Virus record (IMG/VR): IMGVR_UViG_3300045747_000093
Coordinates: 1-43,465 of that record
Direction: 5' to 3' (one strand)
DNA from: a virus
Length of the DNA: 43,465 bases
How positions within the stretch are numbered: the first letter of the stretch is position 1; each line of letters opens with the position of its first letter. The notes beneath the pieces were generated by a model, which saw only the letters and a program-made list of their open reading frames with translations, did not search any database and had not been told where the DNA came from. This document shows, piece after piece, positions 1 to 7,445 of this stretch. A program made the position numbers and the translations under genes.

Positions 1-1045
1 CATCATGTTGTTTTGGTAGCTGCTGAATATTACTTGAGAACCTACCAGTACGAGTACCATAGTCATCTTCTGATCTGGTCTGATTATAGTATGGATAGAA
101 CTTGTTGTTATACTTTAATCCTGATTCATACAATGGTTTTAGATATGTGCCTACCAACTTCTGAAGTTTAGATCGCTGTCTTAATAGACTTGATAGGTTC
201 TTATCTGCTATAAGGCCTTCAATAAACTCTTTACCATAGCGGGGATTACCTTTGTCGGTGTACTGTATCTTAGATTCGTCAATATAACCCTTCTTACGAA
301 AGGTATCAAACATAGCTTTAGAGCCAGGTTTGGCACCATTACCATATGCTAGTAGTTGCAGGTCTAACAGTTCAAATGCCTTCTTCTCTCTGTGGTATAT
401 ATCACCTAGATCTGGTGATAGGTTAATGCCACGTTGTTCCATGTCTATAACTATGGGAAGTATCTGCATCTCTCGATTAAAGGCATCTAAGATGTTCTGT
501 TGGCCCTCTATGATTGGTGTCTCAAATATCCTTGGTGCAAGAGTATGGTACAGAGCATAAGTTCTGTCTGTATCTGATTCAGCATAGATACCAACAATAT
601 CACCAGGTGCTTTATAGATGTCTTGACCTGGCTTAAAACCTCTGGAAGATAGCCACTTGTTAAGGTTGTCTTGCTCTTCTGGTGGCATACCACAATACTT
701 CTCAGTGAGTGGCTTTAAGCTGAGTGAGGCTTCACGAGGGTCTATAAGGTACATCATTATCATTGTATCAATGATGCGGTTTGGGTTGGGTACTGGTAAA
801 CCAAAGTGTTCTAATGCAACACGAAGGTCGAACTTAGAATTATGGCATATTATCTTATCATTGGTGTCCCATATTTGGCTCAATGTATCTGCGGCTCTAT
901 CTCGTGAACAATTATTATTAGTAGGATGCCCCCAAGCATAATAATATGATGGTTCATTATCGTGTTTAATAGAAACACCAACAGGTATGGGTGAGTATGG
1001 AGAGCCATCTATTATTGGATGTGTTTCAAAATCAACTGTAATCAT
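1..1045 (-). CDS. polA: DNA polymerase I (family A), N-terminal part, cut by the window edge
   Basis: This is the exonuclease half of a phage family A replicative DNA polymerase. The ATG at 1045-1043 overlaps the upstream stop (ATGA). The start of the protein shows the proofreading exonuclease signature: Exo I DFETH near residue 5, Exo II HNSKFD, and an Exo III-like YAESDTD. The frame then runs to the window edge through GTRTGRFSSNIQQLP, the conserved stretch just before polymerase motif A. The remainder is at the other end of the window (42793-43465) on the same strand. Together they give about 570 residues plus a missing linker, a normal size for a phage PolA without a 5' nuclease domain. 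The gene is coupled to the small upstream gene and lies in the leftward replication operon. Confidence 0.93.
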   Translation of the reverse strand, partial: MITVDFETHPIIDGSPYSPIPVGVSIKHDNEPSYYYAWGHPTNNNCSRDRAADTLSQIWDTNDKIICHNSKFDLRVALEHFGLPVPNPNRIIDTMIMMYLIDPREASLSLKPLTEKYCGMPPEEQDNLNKWLSSRGFKPGQDIYKAPGDIVGIYAESDTDRTYALYHTLAPRIFETPIIEGQQNILDAFNREMQILPIVIDMEQRGINLSPDLGDIYHREKKAFELLDLQLLAYGNGAKPGSKAMFDTFRKKGYIDESKIQYTDKGNPRYGKEFIEGLIADKNLSSLLRQRSKLQKLVGTYLKPLYESGLKYNNKFYPYYNQTRSEDDYGTRTGRFSSNIQQLPKQHD

Positions 1046-1359
1046 TCTATCTCGACAGATTCTAAAGAGTTTAGAGCGGCTCTTGCTTCTGCAATAGCTT
1101 TAAATCTATTTTTAAGTTTAGCATTTTCTATTTTTAATGCTATGTTTTCTTCTTGTACCTCATCATTATGATTTAGTATATAACTCATTTCTTCACGGTG
1201 CTTATGGTGCATAAGCCATGGCCTGCGACAATGCATCTCTACACGTATCAAGTCTAAAGTATTTGATCTTTCTTTTACTTTTCTACAAAATTCATCATAA
1301 TTAGTTTGTGATGGGTTTGCATCTAGTTCTAATTGTATTGCTTCACTTGTAATTGTCAT
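1042..1359 (-). CDS. Hypothetical protein with C-terminal coiled coil, upstream of polA
   Basis: A protein of about 105 residues that I do not recognise. The N-terminal half has mixed composition with several His, Arg and Trp residues (HCRRPWLMHHKHREE). From about residue 65 it is a strongly heptad-like, Glu/Lys/Asn-rich helix, so a short coiled coil is likely. I chose the ATG at 1359 because AGGTGA sits a few bases upstream; a GTG at 1368 is possible. Its TGA overlaps the polA ATG, and the preceding gene ends just upstream, so it is translationally coupled on both sides. A role with the polymerase is suggested only by position. Confidence 0.7.
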   Translation of the reverse strand: MTITSEAIQLELDANPSQTNYDEFCRKVKERSNTLDLIRVEMHCRRPWLMHHKHREEMSYILNHNDEVQEENIALKIENAKLKNRFKAIAEARAALNSLESVEIE

Positions 1360-1360
1360 A

Positions 1361-2257
1361 TCATTCACCTATTACGTTTAATATTAATGTTAAATAATTT
1401 TGCTCTTGCTCATCTATTGGGTTTAATTCTTTTAACTTACCTATCATCTGTTGCTTTATAGATGATAATGTTGTAGGTTGTTTCATTTTTTGTATAGACT
1501 TTTCTAATTCTTCTTTTTCTTTTCTAGCAGCAGATATTTGGTTTTCTAATCTGGTCATGTCTATTTTAGCACTTTTAATATCTACGCCATTAGTTATACT
1601 TATAGATGCATATTGCTTATCTGAAAGTTCACCACTTAACTTTATCAATTCCATGTCTACTTTATGTTTTTCACTCCTTAGTTTGTTAAATTCTGCTTGA
1701 ATTTTATCTCTTTGTTCTACCAGAGAATCATGTCCTGCCTTCCATACATCACCTGTGGCTTTCTTCTGTGCTATTAGCTTCTTATCAATAGAATTTTGAA
1801 GTTCTCTGATCTGTTGTTTTAACTTAATATCAGCTTCGGCCTCTTTTACTATAGTTCTTACTACCTCTATTTCTTTAGTTTCTACTACAGATATTTGTGG
1901 TGGTGCCAATAGGCCCATCTTGAAATTCACCACATCCATTCTAGTGGTGGATGGTGTTGGAGATAATGCCTTGAACTGTTCTTCGGATAGTGTAGCAAGC
2001 TCAGCAAGAGTAGATACAGATGTAGGTAATGAGGTTATAAGATCAAATTTGATCTTATGACCTATCTTTAACCACTCAGATGCTCTAATAGAACTTAATC
2101 CCCATTCTTCTTTAGCTAATTTAGTAAAATCTGTTCTTGTAGAATCACCACATCTATCTCTTAACTCTTTTACACATTGAGCAAATTCTAATATACCTTC
2201 AATGGTCTTACGTTGTGCTTGTCTGCCTCTATCGAATAGGCTATCTAACTCATTCAT
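1361..2257 (-). CDS. Probable DNA-binding protein with long coiled coil
   Basis: About 298 residues. The N-terminal ~90 residues (GRQAQRKTIEGILEFAQ, then KEEWGLSSIRASEWLKIG) look like a helix-turn-helix type domain of the kind seen in phage and plasmid proteins related to DUF3102 or KfrA. From about residue 150 a long Glu/Lys/Gln-rich coiled coil follows (REKDKIQAEFNKLRSEKHK type), suggesting a dimer or filament. The ATG at 2257 is preceded by AAGGTG at good spacing; upstream in-frame ATGs would start inside a terminator hairpin and are unlikely. An intrinsic terminator and an AT-rich promoter-like stretch lie directly upstream, so it may head its own unit. The function is inferred from architecture only. 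Confidence 0.75.
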   Translation of the reverse strand: MNELDSLFDRGRQAQRKTIEGILEFAQCVKELRDRCGDSTRTDFTKLAKEEWGLSSIRASEWLKIGHKIKFDLITSLPTSVSTLAELATLSEEQFKALSPTPSTTRMDVVNFKMGLLAPPQISVVETKEIEVVRTIVKEAEADIKLKQQIRELQNSIDKKLIAQKKATGDVWKAGHDSLVEQRDKIQAEFNKLRSEKHKVDMELIKLSGELSDKQYASISITNGVDIKSAKIDMTRLENQISAARKEKEELEKSIQKMKQPTTLSSIKQQMIGKLKELNPIDEQEQNYLTLILNVIGE

Positions 2258-2272
2258 ATTATACACCTTATT

Positions 2273-2312
2273 AAATAAAAAATCCATCATAAGATTTTCT
2301 CTCATGATGGAT
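2273..2312 (-). terminator. Intrinsic terminator between 2355-3107 and 1361-2257
   Basis: Read on the minus strand, a 9-bp perfect stem ATCCATCAT/ATGATGGAT (2312-2304 and 2290-2282) encloses a 13-base loop and is followed directly by TTTTTTATTT. This is a standard rho-independent terminator for the transcript of 2355-3107. Just upstream (2325-2315) is TGATATATAAT, a possible -10 box, so termination and re-initiation may be packed together here. Confidence 0.75.
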
Positions 2313-2354
2313 ATATTATATATCAAATAGACTGATGAATATACTTTTATTTTT

Positions 2355-3107
2355 CTAGCTACTCATTTTGCTCTTCTTGGTGGTTGCTTCAGTATCATTT
2401 GGGATGTAGTTGGTAGTGTCATATGCCTGAGACACGATGCCGTTGTAAGATGTTAGCATCGTGGTTATCGTACCAATAGACTGTGGGTCCACCACGGATA
2501 GGTACAGTGGCAGGATAGACGGCCATGCAGAGTCATCATCGAACGTTAGCTTAGTTACCACAGCCCATGTTGGTAACTTGTGTATCGAGGTGATGTTCTT
2601 GGTATATCTAGCATACGCCTTCAGTGATGTAGGTGGTATGTTGATAATAGCCAGATCACCCAGGTTCACTATACCACTGGTCACAGATGCTACCAAGAGC
2701 CGGCGACCATTACGACATGCTTTACCCTTACCGTTCTTGGCTGAGCCGAACTCGTTTTGAGGGCATGTGTTACAAGTCTCTGATTGGCGTACTGGTACCG
2801 AATCGGGAGGTGCTAGTTCCTGTTCACGAGGACCAACGGCCCAACATGCTGGTGGTGAGATAACATCTGGGTCATAGTCCTTATCGTAGAAGGCATGGTC
2901 AAATGCATCTGCGAGTATGACCACATCTAATGTTGGCCCTAGTTTCTCGTCACCAACTGAGAACTTCTTGCCTTTAATAGACATGTATGGTACTGAAGAG
3001 GTCTCAGCATCACCCTGATCTTTGGCGGCCTGAGCTAATAGTTGCTTGACATCATCTGCTAGTTGTAGTGATGTTGTTACTGTCTGTTCTTGTAATTCGT
3101 TTGACAT
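2355..3107 (-). CDS. Zinc-binding replication protein, possible ssDNA-binding protein
   Basis: 250 residues. The centre carries a compact cysteine cluster: C88 in PPACWAV, then C112 and C115 (CNTC), then C131 in GKGKACRNGRRLL. Proteins with this Cys pattern and the GKACRNGRRL stretch are common in phage replication modules, and I recall some being annotated as ssDNA-binding. The C-terminus is Thr/Ser/Lys rich (TKKSKMSS), unlike the acidic tail of T7 gp2.5, so the SSB role is uncertain. It lies between an acidic partner gene (3174-3989) and a terminator. Seen: the cysteine cluster and position. Inferred: single-strand binding. Confidence 0.72.
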   Translation of the reverse strand: MSNELQEQTVTTSLQLADDVKQLLAQAAKDQGDAETSSVPYMSIKGKKFSVGDEKLGPTLDVVILADAFDHAFYDKDYDPDVISPPACWAVGPREQELAPPDSVPVRQSETCNTCPQNEFGSAKNGKGKACRNGRRLLVASVTSGIVNLGDLAIINIPPTSLKAYARYTKNITSIHKLPTWAVVTKLTFDDDSAWPSILPLYLSVVDPQSIGTITTMLTSYNGIVSQAYDTTNYIPNDTEATTKKSKMSS

Positions 3108-3128
3108 AATTATCTCTTATAAATTAGT

Positions 3129-3150
3129 GCCACAGTATACTCACTGTGGC
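3129..3150 (-). other. Intergenic hairpin
   Basis: GCCACAGT and ACTGTGGC form an 8-bp perfect stem with a 6-base loop in the 66-bp gap between two early genes. No T-run follows on the minus strand (ACTAATTTATAAG), so it is more likely an mRNA-processing or attenuating hairpin than a full terminator. The following gene starts 22 bases downstream. Confidence 0.45.
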
Positions 3151-3173
3151 TAGGAGTGGTTTGGTGTTACGTT

Positions 3174-3989
3174 TTACTCTTGGTCTTCTGCTTCATCTTC
3201 GTCGATATCTGCTTCTTCAGCATCGAGGAAGTGTTGAACGAAGGTGTACTCGACACCAGTTTCGGGAAGAGTGTATGCACCAGACTGTTGTTTCTTAATC
3301 TGGTTCATAACACGACTCCAGGCATGAGCCCAGATTACTTTACCATCAGCATCCATGGTGGTTTGGGTAAAACCTGCTGCACGAAGAGCAGCTGATAGTG
3401 TTGGGTAACGAGCTTCATCACCAACGACTTCGATCTCGTATGCGGGTTGGAACTGCATAGCCTTACGATCACCAGTGGCTGTTTTGCGTTTACCACCGAA
3501 GGCATTGAGTGTATCGAATGCATAATTATGTACTGCATCTGGCAAAGAATCATTATTGTATATGGTACGGTACGATACCAATGCAGTTAGCAATTCTGGT
3601 GAGATACGTTCATCTTCTTCTAAGGTAAACAAGGCAGTATGCATATCAGAGATAATGGCACCATCCTCATCCTCGATAACTTCGGCTGAGAGGGCCTTGC
3701 GAAGTTCCTTGATTTCGTTGAACACCTTTTCTTTAGGTGGTTTCTTTTCTTTAGTGGGTTTGACTTTAGCGCTCTCGAACGTAGTGAGGTTGTTGAGTGC
3801 TGCTACGGTAGCAGGAGCGTCATCACCAAGTGCGGATTGTAATGAGAGGTATACAGTGATCAGGATGGCCAGTTGTTCTGAACATTCTGCTGATTCCTTG
3901 AACTCTGCTAATGTACCTTCTTCAATGGCTACTGCCAGTTGTTGTTCTTCTTCGGTTTTGATTGGTTGTTCTTGTTCGTGGTCTGACAT
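3174..3989 (-). CDS. Conserved-looking acidic early protein of unknown function
   Basis: 271 residues. The N-terminal ~35 and C-terminal ~20 residues are very acidic (DIDEDEAEDQE at the end). The middle has a Lys-rich linker (KPTKEKKPPKEKVF), and residues ~185-255 look folded (RYPTLSAALRAAGF, then HAWSRVMNQIKKQQ). A terminal acidic tail is typical of phage single-strand binding and partner-recruiting proteins, so this gene is an alternative SSB candidate to its neighbour at 2355-3107. The start has AGGAAC upstream. A promoter-like sequence and a small hairpin lie upstream at 4024-4055. I do not recognise a family. Confidence 0.7.
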   Translation of the reverse strand: MSDHEQEQPIKTEEEQQLAVAIEEGTLAEFKESAECSEQLAILITVYLSLQSALGDDAPATVAALNNLTTFESAKVKPTKEKKPPKEKVFNEIKELRKALSAEVIEDEDGAIISDMHTALFTLEEDERISPELLTALVSYRTIYNNDSLPDAVHNYAFDTLNAFGGKRKTATGDRKAMQFQPAYEIEVVGDEARYPTLSAALRAAGFTQTTMDADGKVIWAHAWSRVMNQIKKQQSGAYTLPETGVEYTFVQHFLDAEEADIDEDEAEDQE

Positions 3990-4023
3990 AATGTGTTCCT
4001 ATTGTTGTTGTGAGGTATAATTA

Positions 4024-4055
4024 TTCTATCTTTCGATAGAAAATATATCGTATCA
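4024..4055 (-). promoter_or_regulatory. Possible extended -10 promoter followed by a small hairpin
   Basis: On the minus strand TGATACGAT (4055-4047) is a variant of the TGATATAAT element found elsewhere. It is followed by a 7-bp stem TTCTATC/GATAGAA with a 4-base loop (4041-4024), which would be near the start of the transcript for 3174-3989. The -10 hexamer matches only 4/6, so the call is tentative. Confidence 0.35.
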
Positions 4056-4093
4056 TAATATGACTAAAATATCACCATTTATTTTATATTTTA

Positions 4094-4306
4094 TCATTTA
4101 TTCTTTATATAATGCCTATCTCTTTCATTATTTATTGTAAGTGAATAAGCTTTATGCCATGCATTATCATCTACATCATCAAGGTTTTCATTTAGTATAG
4201 GTAAATCAAGGTAATGACTTAGACTTTTACCATTTGATTTTCTTATGTCCTCTATAGGTGTATTTAACCAGAATGATAGCACAGTATCACTTAATGTAGC
4301 AAACAT
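4094..4306 (-). CDS. Small hypothetical early protein
   Basis: 70 residues, mostly polar, without a motif I recognise (SFWLNTPIEDIRKSNGK, then NAWHKAYSLTINNERDR). The ATG is preceded by AGAAAGG at short spacing. It sits between the tiny ORF 4315-4389 and the acidic protein gene, in the same direction and with small gaps, so it fits the leftward early operon. Base composition is AT-rich like its neighbours. Coding is supported by ribosome-binding site and context only. Confidence 0.55.
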   Translation of the reverse strand: MFATLSDTVLSFWLNTPIEDIRKSNGKSLSHYLDLPILNENLDDVDDNAWHKAYSLTINNERDRHYIKNK

Positions 4307-4314
4307 AAGCCTTT

Positions 4315-4389
4315 CTAAGTAGTGTGGTATATCATTACTTCTTTGCGGATAAAATCTTTATTACTGTATGGCCTATCTCTTTTTCTCAT
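4315..4389 (-). CDS. Tiny basic ORF (24 aa)
   Basis: An ATG at 4389 preceded by AAGGTG at good spacing opens a 24-residue frame (MRKRDRPYSNKDFIRKEV and six more residues) ending at TAG 4317-4315. It is very basic and fills the gap between the primase-helicase gene (stop at 4400) and 4094-4306. It could be a real micro-protein or simply a translation relay; only the ribosome-binding site supports it. Confidence 0.35.
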   Translation of the reverse strand: MRKRDRPYSNKDFIRKEVMIYHTT

Positions 4390-4399
4390 CTTATTCACC

Positions 4400-6505
4400 T
4401 TAATATTTTTTAGTTATGTTTTCACTTAATTTGTTTAATATTGTTTCTACTCTATGCACCTCTCTACACATAACACTTGGTTGAGACTTATAAAAACTAC
4501 CCTTCTTCTTTACGTACCACGTACGATCCTTCACCACTTGTTTACCGTCTATGTTACCCTTAATGCGATCAAGCTTATTATCAGCATCCCAACGAACCCA
4601 CCCGTTGTTTTCTAACCAGAGTGTTATTTCGTTGATAGAGTACTTGTTGCCAGTTGGTAATACTGTAGCTAATAGTTTGGGCCGTGCTACTTCATAGTCT
4701 GCTAATAAATCTTCCAATGCTATCTCTTCGTCTGAGCGGGTCATTGCGAACATATCTTCAAAGTATGTAGTTCTGAATGGGCGAGTGTTTGGTGAAAACT
4801 TAGAGAGGTCATATTTTAAGAGGTAGTCAAACAGGAAGTTAGGTCCACCACACTTGCGCCACCCCTCGTGGTAGTCTGCTTTCTGTTGAACAGTCATAAC
4901 ATTAGGGGCCCTCACCACAAATGCTCTACGGTCATTAGCTGATAGTGACATTGCATTAAGGTTGTTTGTTATCACCAATACATTACATATATTACGTTGA
5001 AATACCTTCTTACCACCCTTAATGTTGAGCATCTGCATATCAGATGACTCGGTTGCTGTTATACGTTTATAATACTCTAATGCTTCTCCATATAATCCAG
5101 CAGCTTCAGAGATGTGTAATAATTTAGTCTCATATATGCCGTCATCAAACTTATCCTTAATGTCCTTGTTGCCTATAGGTTTAAATGCCGATCCTAGTAT
5201 GGTTGCTATTGGCTGAAACAGCGAGTCTTTACCAGCATCCTCTATACCCAAGATTATCGGTTGCCAGTTACACTTAAGCTGGGGCTGTTGTATGGTGAAT
5301 GCAACCCACCAGAGTAGTGCCTCGGCGTAGTCTGGCTCGGGCACCACATGGTGTAATAAGTCTAGCCATGGGTCTATGGGGCCAGGTTCTGGGGTGATGT
5401 TAAAACCACGCCATGTGTTGAGTAAGAGGCGGTTACCGTCCTGTATAGTACGTAGTTGTTGACCATGTGGCATAGGGAACCAGGTGTAGTCTGCCGCTTC
5501 ATTAAAGCCCTCTTGCATAGATAACCATTTTGTTATTAATGGTTTACCTTTCGTACCAGGAAATTGCCTTAGATAAGATGTGTTAATAGAGTTAGTTGAT
5601 GCAGGAATACTGATATTAAAGTCATACCATTCGTTTGTTCTTATCACATGGTATATGTTATGTATATGCTCATCGTACTTCTCTGACTCTTTGTTAGATA
5701 TAGAGTCTATTATTCCCTGTAGCTCTCTGGTCTCTAATGGCGGATGGGTATGTAGTTGGTTGAACACTACCAGTTTTGCTATAGCCTCGGCTTTAGACTG
5801 GGTAGTTGCCAAATAATGACCGAGTAGTTGTGTCAACTCAGTATTACGGGAACCATCGTGTATATCATCTGGTGGAGTATAATTGTCTGGTTTGGGTGTT
5901 TTGTCTGGCTTTAATAATGTTATAAGTTGGTCGTAAGAATACTTTAATTCTGGATTCCAAGTTGTGAGTTTTACTTTAGGCTTACCAGTTTCGGTTTGGT
6001 GTTCTGGCTTCTCATTAATACCAAAGGGTAGGCGTACCAGACGTACCATGCCGTTAAGGCCTGTGTCTGAATAAGGAGACTTTGATAATAGCTTGATTAT
6101 TGTTTTTGCTCTGGATGGGTTTTCTTCTGGGGTTTGTAGGATGTACCCCCATTGATAGTTGTTAGGGCTGGTCTCTATTACGTACGATGGGGTGAGGGGT
6201 GGTGGTGTTGCTTTTGTATTAACATCATCACATACCAAAACGTTGAGAGATTTAAAGTTCTCATTCTTACGGCCATCACCAATGATAGCACATATTGTAT
6301 AATAGGCTGGGAGATTAGGTGATAAGTCTGATATATGGTTTGATATAGTCTCGTACTTTGACTTACCAATGAATGGTTGTGAGTTTGGATCGGGGAATAT
6401 TGCTTGCAGGAATTCTTCTACGCTTACATGTTCGCTTGACATTGTATGTACCGGTAATATTAGATGACTACCGCTAGCCACCACCAGACGAGGATCGCCT
6501 GACAC
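4400..6505 (-). CDS. Primase-helicase (RepB-type AEP primase plus SF3-like ATPase)
   Basis: A replication-initiation enzyme of about 701 residues. Residues ~20-190 match the RepB-like archaeo-eukaryotic primase plan: a metal-binding acidic pair in LVCDDVN (~93-94), then ETSPNNYQWGYIL, then VRLVRLPFGINEKP. After a PriCT-like linker, residues ~370-620 form a helicase of the DUF5906/SF3 type with Walker A GIEDAGKDSLF (~420-429) and Walker B-like LLHISEAAG. The C-terminal ~80 residues (WLENNGWVRWDADNK) resemble a winged-helix DNA-binding module. I chose the GTG at 6505 because GAGGG lies 8 bases upstream; TTG 6565, ATG 6535 and ATG 6442 are alternatives without a Shine-Dalgarno site. It is first in the leftward operon, next to the repeat-rich region, as expected for an initiator at its origin. 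Confidence 0.88.
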   Translation of the reverse strand: MSGDPRLVVASGSHLILPVHTMSSEHVSVEEFLQAIFPDPNSQPFIGKSKYETISNHISDLSPNLPAYYTICAIIGDGRKNENFKSLNVLVCDDVNTKATPPPLTPSYVIETSPNNYQWGYILQTPEENPSRAKTIIKLLSKSPYSDTGLNGMVRLVRLPFGINEKPEHQTETGKPKVKLTTWNPELKYSYDQLITLLKPDKTPKPDNYTPPDDIHDGSRNTELTQLLGHYLATTQSKAEAIAKLVVFNQLHTHPPLETRELQGIIDSISNKESEKYDEHIHNIYHVIRTNEWYDFNISIPASTNSINTSYLRQFPGTKGKPLITKWLSMQEGFNEAADYTWFPMPHGQQLRTIQDGNRLLLNTWRGFNITPEPGPIDPWLDLLHHVVPEPDYAEALLWWVAFTIQQPQLKCNWQPIILGIEDAGKDSLFQPIATILGSAFKPIGNKDIKDKFDDGIYETKLLHISEAAGLYGEALEYYKRITATESSDMQMLNIKGGKKVFQRNICNVLVITNNLNAMSLSANDRRAFVVRAPNVMTVQQKADYHEGWRKCGGPNFLFDYLLKYDLSKFSPNTRPFRTTYFEDMFAMTRSDEEIALEDLLADYEVARPKLLATVLPTGNKYSINEITLWLENNGWVRWDADNKLDRIKGNIDGKQVVKDRTWYVKKKGSFYKSQPSVMCREVHRVETILNKLSENITKKY

Positions 6506-6577
6506 TAATGCGCCCTCAGAGGCTGGTACAGGCATGAGGGCTAATATAGAGTGCGGTGGTCTCAAATATCGTGAATT

Positions 6578-6586
6578 ATTATATCA
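6578..6586 (-). promoter_or_regulatory. Leftward early promoter, extended -10
   Basis: On the minus strand this is TGATATAAT, a perfect TGnTATAAT element. There is no good -35 at 17 bp (TATCAT), as is usual for extended -10 promoters. The predicted start near 6571 leaves a leader of about 65 nt before the GTG of the primase-helicase gene. It forms one arm of an 11-bp inverted repeat with the rightward copy at 6600-6610. Confidence 0.7.
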
Positions 6587-6601
6587 TAGAATTTTAAAAT
6601 A

Positions 6602-6610
6602 TGATATAAT
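6602..6610 (+). promoter_or_regulatory. Rightward promoter, extended -10
   Basis: TGATATAAT on the plus strand mirrors the leftward promoter. ATTATATCATA (6578-6588) and TATGATATAAT (6600-6610) are exact inverted arms around an 11-bp AT-only spacer apart from one G. A transcript from here would run through the hairpin array into the small terminase candidate at 7131, or could prime replication. Confidence 0.6.
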
Positions 6611-6656
6611 TTTATGAAAATAAATTGTTTTTATAGTTATAGTTAAAACTGAATAG

Positions 6657-6807
6657 AATGAAACTTGAGTTTCATTTGAAATATATCTTTGAGGATATAT
6701 TTGAAAGTAATAACTACTCAAATGAATCCCGGGGATTCATTTTAAATATATCTTTGAGGATATATTTAAAGTAATAACCACCAAATATGAACCCGGATTC
6801 ATATTTG
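6657..6807. repeat. Array of five hairpins in repeated units
   Basis: Five perfect stems in 150 bp: AATGAAACT/AGTTTCATT (6657-6676); AAATATATC-TTTGAG-GATATATTT (6679-6702); AAATGAATCCC/GGGATTCATTT (6720-6742); the same TTTGAG-loop hairpin with arms extended to 12 bp (6741-6770); and CAAATATGAA/TTCATATTTG (6782-6807). The TTTGAG hairpin core of 24 bases is repeated exactly. Related spacers (GTAATAACTACT, GTAATAACCACC, GTGATAATGTACCACC) follow the second, fourth and fifth hairpins, so the region is built from about 65-bp units. Confidence 0.8.
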
Positions 6808-6820
6808 AAAGTGATAATGT

Positions 6821-6859
6821 ACCACCAAAATACCACCAAAATACCACCAAAATACCACC
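6821..6859. repeat. 11-bp direct repeat, 3.5 copies
   Basis: ACCACCAAAAT occurs at 6821-6831, 6832-6842 and 6843-6853, then ACCACC at 6854-6859. A period of 11 puts each copy on nearly the same face of the helix, as in iterons or an operator array. The sequence immediately to the right carries GTGGT motifs complementary to ACCAC, so the two could also fold together. Confidence 0.75.
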
Positions 6860-6867
6860 TTATCAGT

Positions 6868-7097
6868 GGTACCGAGTGGTACCGGCGGTGGTACCAAGAG
6901 TGGTCCCAGAGAATTGGTTCGTAAGTTATTGATTTTCTTATATTTATTATATACTAGTACCAATAGTACCAGTTATATTGAAAAATCTGAGAAGAAGAAA
7001 AAAAATTGTATATCGGTTAGAGAAAAAAAACTGGTACCATGGTACTAGTTTTCTAAGATATTGATTTATAACGAGAATTTCAGTTAGGTCTGGTACC
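6868..7097. repeat. Cluster of GGTACC palindromes
   Basis: GGTACC occurs at 6868, 6878, 6890, 7033 and 7092, with variants GGTCCC (6902), AGTACC (6956, 6965) and GGTACT (7041). Five exact copies in 230 bp is a local excess; I noticed only about fifteen elsewhere. The first three are spaced 10 and 12 bp. They could be operator sites for a dimeric regulator. Confidence 0.5.
7027..7052. promoter_or_regulatory. 26-bp operator-like palindrome
   Basis: AAAACTGGTACCATGGTACTAGTTTT is read as two half-sites, AAAACTGGTACCA and TGGTACTAGTTTT, which are reverse complements apart from one base pair. It lies about 80 bp before the small terminase candidate, in line with other GGTACC sites. Perfect dyads of this size are usually bound by dimeric repressors. 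Confidence 0.5.
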
Positions 7098-7130
7098 AGT
7101 CTATTTTCGATCAACCTAGAGAAGCGGCGG

Positions 7131-7445
7131 ATGAACATAGAACATGCAATTAGGCAGTATGAAGCACAAATACTGTCTGAAAAAAAGGTAAAAGCAGGCC
7201 TGCGAGCTGAAGAATTAAGAGAAAAGCTAGACCCAGAATCAGCTATTGTAGGGCTATTGCAGCTTGGTGAGGAGGCAAAAACATGCGATTTGGTAGACCT
7301 GCCAAGACTGCAATTTAGAGCTACAATACTGACTACTATACTGAAGAAGTGTATGCCAGACCTTAAGGCGCTAGAGATTAGCTCCGAAAGGTCTAAGGTA
7401 AACACCCTCATTATTGACATGAGTGAAACAGATATGCTACAATAA
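7131..7445 (+). CDS. Putative terminase small subunit
   Basis: 104 residues, mainly helical. Residues ~50-85 (LPRLQFRATILTTILKKCMP then DLKALEIS) recall the stretch in small terminase-like phage proteins where a helical bundle ends in a PDLK(A/S)hEhS motif. The N-terminal half is charged coiled coil-like (YEAQILSEKKVKAGLRAEEL). A weak GAGAAG ribosome-binding site precedes the ATG. It is the first rightward gene after the control region and lies 0.9 kb before the large terminase, separated by an inverted gene. The small subunit binds the packaging site, which would fit the adjacent repeats. The assignment rests on one motif plus position. Confidence 0.5.
   Translation: MNIEHAIRQYEAQILSEKKVKAGLRAEELREKLDPESAIVGLLQLGEEAKTCDLVDLPRLQFRATILTTILKKCMPDLKALEISSERSKVNTLIIDMSETDMLQ

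Larger units (their letters stand above)
6611..7130. other. Non-coding repeat-rich control region, candidate replication origin
   Basis: About 520 bp without a credible gene. From left to right it holds an AT-rich stretch, five hairpins (6657-6807), a 3.5-copy 11-bp direct repeat (6821-6859), clustered GGTACC sites (6868-6907), an AT-rich tract (6920-6955), two AGTACC sites, a 26-bp palindrome (7027-7052) and CTGGTACCAG (7090-7099). It separates the divergent early and late blocks and abuts the primase-helicase gene. Iterons, hairpins and AT-rich DNA together are what a phage origin looks like; a packaging site is the other possibility, since the small terminase candidate is next. Confidence 0.5.

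Noticed and set aside
3556-4020. 154-residue rightward frame within the acidic early gene
   Set aside because: Ser/Ala-rich shadow of a Glu/Lys-rich gene; against operon direction and without a ribosome-binding site.
6821-6859. Possible CRISPR-like repeats
   Set aside because: Units of 11 bp are directly adjacent with no spacers.
6866-7048. 60-residue rightward frame in the control region
   Set aside because: It consists of translated GGTACC repeats and a poly-Lys run, has no ribosome-binding site, and lies across repeats and a palindrome.
6947-7420. 157-residue leftward frame opposite the small terminase candidate
   Set aside because: Serine/leucine-rich antisense shadow with no start signal; the rightward frame has the recognisable motif.
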